Below are positions 58,411 to 64,000 of a DNA stretch of 64,000 nt, piece by piece. Position numbers and translations under genes: made by a program. Origin of the DNA: Aquarana catesbeiana (Eukaryota > Chordata > Amphibia > Anura > Ranidae); contig NC_133331.1 of the NCBI RefSeq assembly GCF_042186555.1, forward strand, positions 89,501 to 153,500, read 5' to 3'. The stretch's first letter is position 1. Each line of letters opens with the position of its first letter. Under the pieces are notes generated by a model. That model was not told the DNA's origin. It saw nothing but the letters and a program-made list of their open reading frames with translations, and made no database searches.

Positions 58411-59602
58411 ACTGGACCTCATAGCAGTGGTAATGCCCTTCAATTTCAATTTTTGTTAGATTACACTACAAACCAAGGAGAATGTAGATACCCTCTGGGG
58501 GTGTAGAAGCCGTCTGCCCAGGATCCAGATCACCAACATCAATACTTTAAGGTCACAAGGCTAGTGCAATCACCCTACGGGTCCAGCGCTATCTTCCACT
58601 TTCTTCAACAATCCATCCACTAGAACGGTCTTTTTTTAACCCTTGGGAGCCCCAGCAACAACGACTATACTCACCGATCACAGTACATTTGTGTGGTCAG
58701 AAAGTCATAGAAAGTTTAAAAAAGAGAATAAAGAACGCCTTGCATCGTTATACTGATTAGTATTAGACATTCCGGCTCTGCTGATGTCCCTGGTAGATAC
58801 TCAGAACCTCACCTGAGGTCCCCCACTATTCCAAAATACTGTAATATGTGGAGAATGTGGTGTACCTAGAGTACCCCGCCTAGGGCAGATCATTTTCTAA
58901 CACCAACACACTAAATAAATTGGGGATAATGATTTCATACTTCATCTCATTACTATAAAATTTGCATCCTCATGCACAGGTGTGTGTGTTTTTTTTCTTG
59001 GATTCTTGGGTGTAAGGCCCCATTCACATAGCGTGTTTATGGAGTCGCACCTTTCATGTGAATGGACCTTCCTCCACTCTAATAGGATGATAATGAAGCC
59101 CATGTACTAAATTTTGGACACGAGCCAAGTTTGTTTTGCATTGATTTTTGAACATTTTGAAACGCACATTCCCGCGTTTGTAGAAACATGGGCAGTCTGC
59201 CCATACACTAGGTGTGAGTCTAAGACTTTCAGAATAACTTTTATTTGCTACGTCTACTATTCCACATTTCTAAGAAGCAGTGCCAGTCCCAAGTCAGAAC
59301 ATCATTGTTGAGGCAGAGGGAATGCTAAACGCACGTCAAGGAGTCTCACTTGTGTGCCGCTTCTTCTGCTTCAACAATATATAGACATCTCAAGCCTGGT
59401 GACCCCATCTCCAGGTAATACCCCTATTTTTGTGGAGAGCTGTTAGGTACCCAGCTTAAATCAAGACCTCTCACCTAACGGCTGAAGATTTGTATCCACC
59501 TATACTTGGACATTAAGGCCTCATACATACAAGACATTTTGCTGCTTCTCTTAGACGCCTTTCCTCCTGGCAGCAGCTTTTAGACAGTAAAAACACTTGA
59601 TT
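58411..59602. other. Non-coding DNA holding copy B of a duplicated segment
   Basis: 58960-59520 is the counterpart of 56100-56660 (ACAGGTGTGT, TTTTATTTGCTACGTCT, AAGAAGCAGTGCCAG, TTTGTGGAGAGCTG). The rest is unassigned, and 59520-59602 leads into the satellite. Confidence 0.5.
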
Positions 59603-62600
59603 TACAACTTGACGCCTTGAGTCCTGTACACTTGACTCCTGTACACTTGACGCCTGTACACTTGAATCCTGTACACTTGACGCCTGTACACTTGACGCCT
59701 GTACACTTGAATCCTGTACACTTGAATCCTGTACACTTGACGCCTGTACACTTGAATCCTGTACACTTGAATCCTGTACACTTGAGGCCTGTACACTTGA
59801 ATCCTGTACACTTGAATCCTGTACACTTGACGCCTGTACACTTGAATCCTGTACACTTGAATCCTGTACACTTGAGGCCTGTACACTTGAGGCCTGTACA
59901 CTTGAATCCTGTACACTTGACGCCTGTACACTTGGCGCCTGTACACTTGACGCCTGTACACTTGAATCCTGTACACTTGAGGCCTGTACACTTGAGGCCT
60001 GTACACTTGAATCCTGTACACTTGACGCCTGTACACTTGAATCCTGTACACTTGAATCCTGTACACTTGACGCCTGTACACTTGACGCCTGTACACTTGA
60101 CGCCTGTACACTTGAATCCTGTACACTTGAATCCTGTACACTTGACGCCTGTACACTTGAATCCTGTACACTTGAGGCCTGTACACTTGAATCCTGTACA
60201 CTTGAATCCTGTACACTTGACGCCTGTACACTTGAATCCTGTACACTTGAATCCTGTACACTTGAATCCTGTACACTTGAATCCTGTACACTTGAGGCCT
60301 GTACACTTGAGGCCTGTACACTTGAATCCTGTACACTTGACACCTGTACACTTGACGCCTGTACACTTGAATCCTGTACACTTGGCGCCTGTACACTTGA
60401 ATCCTGTACACTTGACGCCTGTACACTTGAATCCTGTACACTTGACACCTGTACACTTGAATCCTGTACACTTGATGCCTGTACACTTGACGCCTGTACA
60501 CTTGAATCCTGTACACTTGAAGCCTGTACACTTGACGCCTGTACACTTGAATCCTGTACACTTGACGCCTGTACACTTGAATCCTGTACACTTGACGCCT
60601 GTACACTTGAATCCTGTACACTTGACGCCTGTACACTTGAATCCTGTACACTTGGCGCCTGTACACTTGAATCCTGTACACTTGACGCCTGTACACTTGA
60701 ATCCTGTACACTTGACGCCTGTACACTTGAATCCTGTACACTTGACGCCTGTACACTTGAATCCTGTACACTTGACACCTGTACACTTGAATCCTGTACA
60801 CTTGACGCCTGTACACTTGACGCCTGTACACTTGAATCCTGTACACTTGATGCCTGTACACTTGAATCCTGTACACTTGGCGCCTGTACACTTGAATCCT
60901 GTACACTTGACACCTGTACACTTGAATCCTGTACACTTGACGCCTGTACACTTGACGCCTGTACACTTGAATCCTGTACACTTGAAGCCTGTACACTTGA
61001 TGCCTGTACACTTGAATCCTGTACACTTGACACCTGTACACTTGAATCCTGTACACTTGACGCCTGTACACTTGACGCCTGTACACTTGAATCCTGTACA
61101 CTTGAAGCCTGTACACTTGACGCCTGTACACTTGAATCCTGTACACTTGATGCCTGTACACTTGAATCCTGTACACTTGACGCCTGTACACTTGACGCCT
61201 GTACACTTGACGCCTGTACACTTGACGCCTGTACACTTGAATCCTGTACACTTGAATCCTGTACACTTGACGCCTGTACACTTGAATCCTGTACACTTGA
61301 AGCCTGTACACTTGATGCCTGTACACTTGAATCCTGTACACTTGACGCCTGTACACTTGAATCCTGTACACTTGAATCCTGTACACTTGACGCCTGTACA
61401 CTTGAATCCTGTACACTTGACGCCTGTACACTTGACGCCTGTACACTTGAATCCTGTACACTTGAAGCCTGTACACTTGATGCCTGTACACTTGAATCCT
61501 GTACACTTGACACCTGTACACTTGAATCCTGTACACTTGACGCCTGTACACTTGACGCCTGTACACTTGAATCCTGTACACTTGAAGCCTGTACACTTGA
61601 CGCCTGTACACTTGAATCCTGTACACTTGATGCCTGTACACTTGAATCCTGTACACTTGGCGCCTGTACACTTGAATCCTGTACACTTGACACCTGTACA
61701 CTTGAATCCTGTACACTTGACGCCTGTACACTTGACGCCTGTACACTTGAATCCTGTACACTTGAAGCCTGTACACTTGACGCCTGTACACTTGACGCCT
61801 GTACACTTGACGCCTGTACACTTGAATCCTGTACACTTGAATCCTGTACACTTGACGCCTGTACACTTGAATCCTGTACACTTGAAGCCTGTACACTTGA
61901 TGCCTGTACACTTGAATCCTGTACACTTGACGCCTGTACACTTGAATCCTGTACACTTGAATCCTGTACACTTGACGCCTGTACACTTGAATCCTGTACA
62001 CTTGACGCCTGTACACTTGACGCCTGTACACTTGAATCCTGTACACTTGAAGCCTGTACACTTGATGCCTGTACACTTGAATCCTGTACACTTGGCGCCT
62101 GTACACTTGAATCCTGTACACTTGACGCCTGTACACTTGAATCCTGTACACTTGATGCCTGTACACTTGGCGCCTGTACACTTGAATCCTGTACACTTGA
62201 CACCTGTACACTTGAATCCTGTACACTTGACGCCTGTACACTTGACGCCTGTACACTTGAATCCTGTACACTTGAAGCCTGTACACTTGACGCCTGTACA
62301 CTTGACGCCTGTACACTTGAATCCTGTACACTTGACGCCTGTACACTTGAATCCTGTACACTTGAATCCTGTACACTTGACGCCTGTACACTTGAATCCT
62401 GTACACTTGACGCCTGTACACTTGAATCCTGTACACTTGAATCCTGTACACTTGACGCCTGTACACTTGAATCCTGTACACTTGAATCCTGTAACTTGAC
62501 GCCTGTACACTTGACGCCTGTACACTTGAATCCTGTACACTTGAAGCCTGTACACTTGACGCCTGTACACTTGAATCCTGTACACTTGACGCCTGTACAC

Positions 62601-63457
62601 TTGACGCCTGTACACTTGACGCCTGTACACTTGAATCCTGTACACTTGACGCCTGTACACTTGAATCCTGTACACTTGAAGCCTGTACACTTGACGCCTG
62701 TACACTTGACGCCTGTACACTTGAATCCTGTACACTTGACGCCTGTACACTTGACGCCTGTACACTTGAATCCTGTACACTTGACGCCTGTACACTTAAA
62801 TCCTGTACACTTAAAGCCTGTACACTTGACGCCTGTACACTTGACGCCTGTACACTTGACGCCTGTACATTTGAATCCTGTACACTTGACGCCTGTACAC
62901 ATGACGCCTGTACACTTGACGCCTGTACACTTGAATCCTGTACACTTGAATCCTGTACACTTGACGCCTGTACACTTGAATCCTGTACACTTGAAGCCTG
63001 TACACTTGACGCCTGTACACTTGACGCCTGTACACTTGAATCCTGTACACTTGACGCCTGTACACTTGAATCCTGTACACTTGACGCCTGTACACTTGGC
63101 GCCTGTACACTTGAATCCTGTACACTTGAAGCCTGTACACTTGACGCCTGTACACTTGACGCCTGTACACTTGAATCCTGTACACTTGACGCCTGTACAC
63201 TTGAATCCTGTACACTTGAATCCTGTACACTTGAATCCTGTACACTTGGCGCCTGTACACTTGAATCCTGTACACTTGGCGCCTGTACACTTGAATCCTG
63301 TACACTTGAATCCTGTACACTTGACGCCTGTACACTTGAATCCTGTACACTTGGCGCCTGTACACTTGAATCCTGTACACTTGGCGCCTGTACACTTGAA
63401 TCCTGTACACTTGACGGCTGTACACTTGGCGCCTGTACACTTGACGCCTGTACACTT
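59603..63457. repeat. 15-bp satellite, ~256 copies (3.85 kb)
   Basis: Unit CCTGTACACTTG followed by AAT or ACG, with rarer AGG, GCG, ACA, ATG and AAG. The phase is kept for 2.9 kb until a single-base deletion at ~62493. Because 15 is a multiple of 3 and no stop triplet occurs on the minus strand, frames of 1,071-1,291 codons run across it (five-residue repeats such as SSVQA, CTGFK and YRRQV) together with a plus frame of 960 codons (TPVHL/NPVHL). They are not evidence of genes. Confidence 0.97.
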
Positions 63458-63630
63458 TGAAATGTATTAATGCTCAAGCATTAACGCACATTTAGATGTG
63501 TTTACCGGCATCAAGCATTTTTTTTCTGCCAAAACGCCGCTGCTCCTAGACAGGCTGGCAGTGGGGGGTTCTGCCCCTAAACATTGCTATACACCTATGT
63601 ATGCATGGACACATAGGCTAACATGCAGGG
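63458..63630. other. Short spacer
   Basis: Repeat-like flank with CTCAAGCATTAACGCA and CATCAAGCATTTTTTT. No gene seen. Confidence 0.35.
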
Positions 63631-64000
63631 GAGAATGCAGCCACTAGAGAGCGGTGACATCACTGAGAATGCAGCCTATCCAATCACTAGAGAGCGATGA
63701 CATCACTGAGAATGCAGCCTATCCAATCACTAGAGAGCGATGACATCACTGAGAATGCAGCCTATCCAATCACTAGAGAGCGATGACATCACTGAGAATG
63801 CAGCCTATCCATTCACTACAGAGTGGTGACATCACTGAGAATGCAGCCTATCCAATCACTAGAGAGTGATGACATCACTGAGAATGCAGCCTATCCATTC
63901 ACTAGAGAGCGATGACATCACTGAGAATGCAACCTATCCATTCACTACAGAGTGGTGACATCACTGAGAATGCAGCCTATCCAATCACTAGAGAGCGATG
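63631..64000. repeat. 43-bp minisatellite, second block (runs off the window)
   Basis: Same unit as 31078-31662 (GATGACATCACTGAGAATG, CAGCCTATCCAATCACTAG), with an additional subtype CATTCACTACAGAGTGGTG. At least 8 copies to the window end. Confidence 0.95.

Noticed and set aside
59513..63477. Frames of 960-1,291 residues resembling low-complexity repeat proteins
   Set aside because: Product of a 15-bp repeat without stops on the minus strand; several overlapping frames are equally open.

Overview
The window is vertebrate nuclear DNA, most probably from an anuran amphibian and plausibly a ranid-type frog. The evidence is one clear host exon, a tumour-necrosis-factor-receptor-type cysteine-rich domain with splice sites on the minus strand at 23540-23624, in a background of BEL/Pao, Penelope, L1, CR1, L2 and Tc1 relics plus several short repeats I recognise as common in frog genomes. 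No complete host gene, tRNA, rRNA or CRISPR array was seen. Apart from the exon, the recognisable coding sequence is decayed transposon sequence, and most long open frames are by-products of tandem repeats.

Layout. 0-6 kb: in-frame but internally deleted BEL/Pao pol with a 3' LTR, a Tc1 relic, a minus-strand L1 ORF1 relic and two minisatellites. 6-10.4 kb: a G-rich minisatellite and a 30-bp array. 10.4-12.7 kb: a Penelope-like element with a GIY-YIG endonuclease remnant and a degenerate hammerhead-ribozyme motif. 12.8-18.7 kb: MITE-like repeats, a 1.28-kb solo LTR inside a ~95-bp tandem array, and a 22-bp array. 19.0-23.2 kb: a 25-bp satellite ending about 340 bp from the exon. 24.1-25.8 kb: a CpG-rich to ribozyme unit with a near-intact hammerhead motif at 25418-25458. 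25.8-29.1 kb: an ATGG array and a fold-back element hit by an L2 LINE and a MITE. 29.3-32.2 kb: three minisatellites. 32.2-41.0 kb: a whole L1-clade LINE bounded by a 16-bp target-site duplication. 41.8-45.2 kb: a Harbinger-like MITE and a CR1 LINE split by a solo LTR and carrying an in-frame 30-bp expansion. 46.2-55.9 kb: a 38-bp satellite of nearly 10 kb. 56-59.5 kb: a diverged duplicated segment, a 37-bp perfect hairpin and an inverted pair of ribozyme-like motifs. 59.6-63.5 kb: a 15-bp satellite. 63.6 kb to the end: a second block of the 43-bp minisatellite seen at 31 kb.

The simplest reading is intronic or flanking DNA of a minus-strand TNF-receptor-superfamily gene, inflated by nested transposons and by minisatellites that fill roughly 40% of the window. 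The most biologically interesting signals are the receptor exon and the hammerhead-like motifs, all three of which show extra nucleotides at the same place in the core. All identifications come from reading motifs by eye; no database search was possible.
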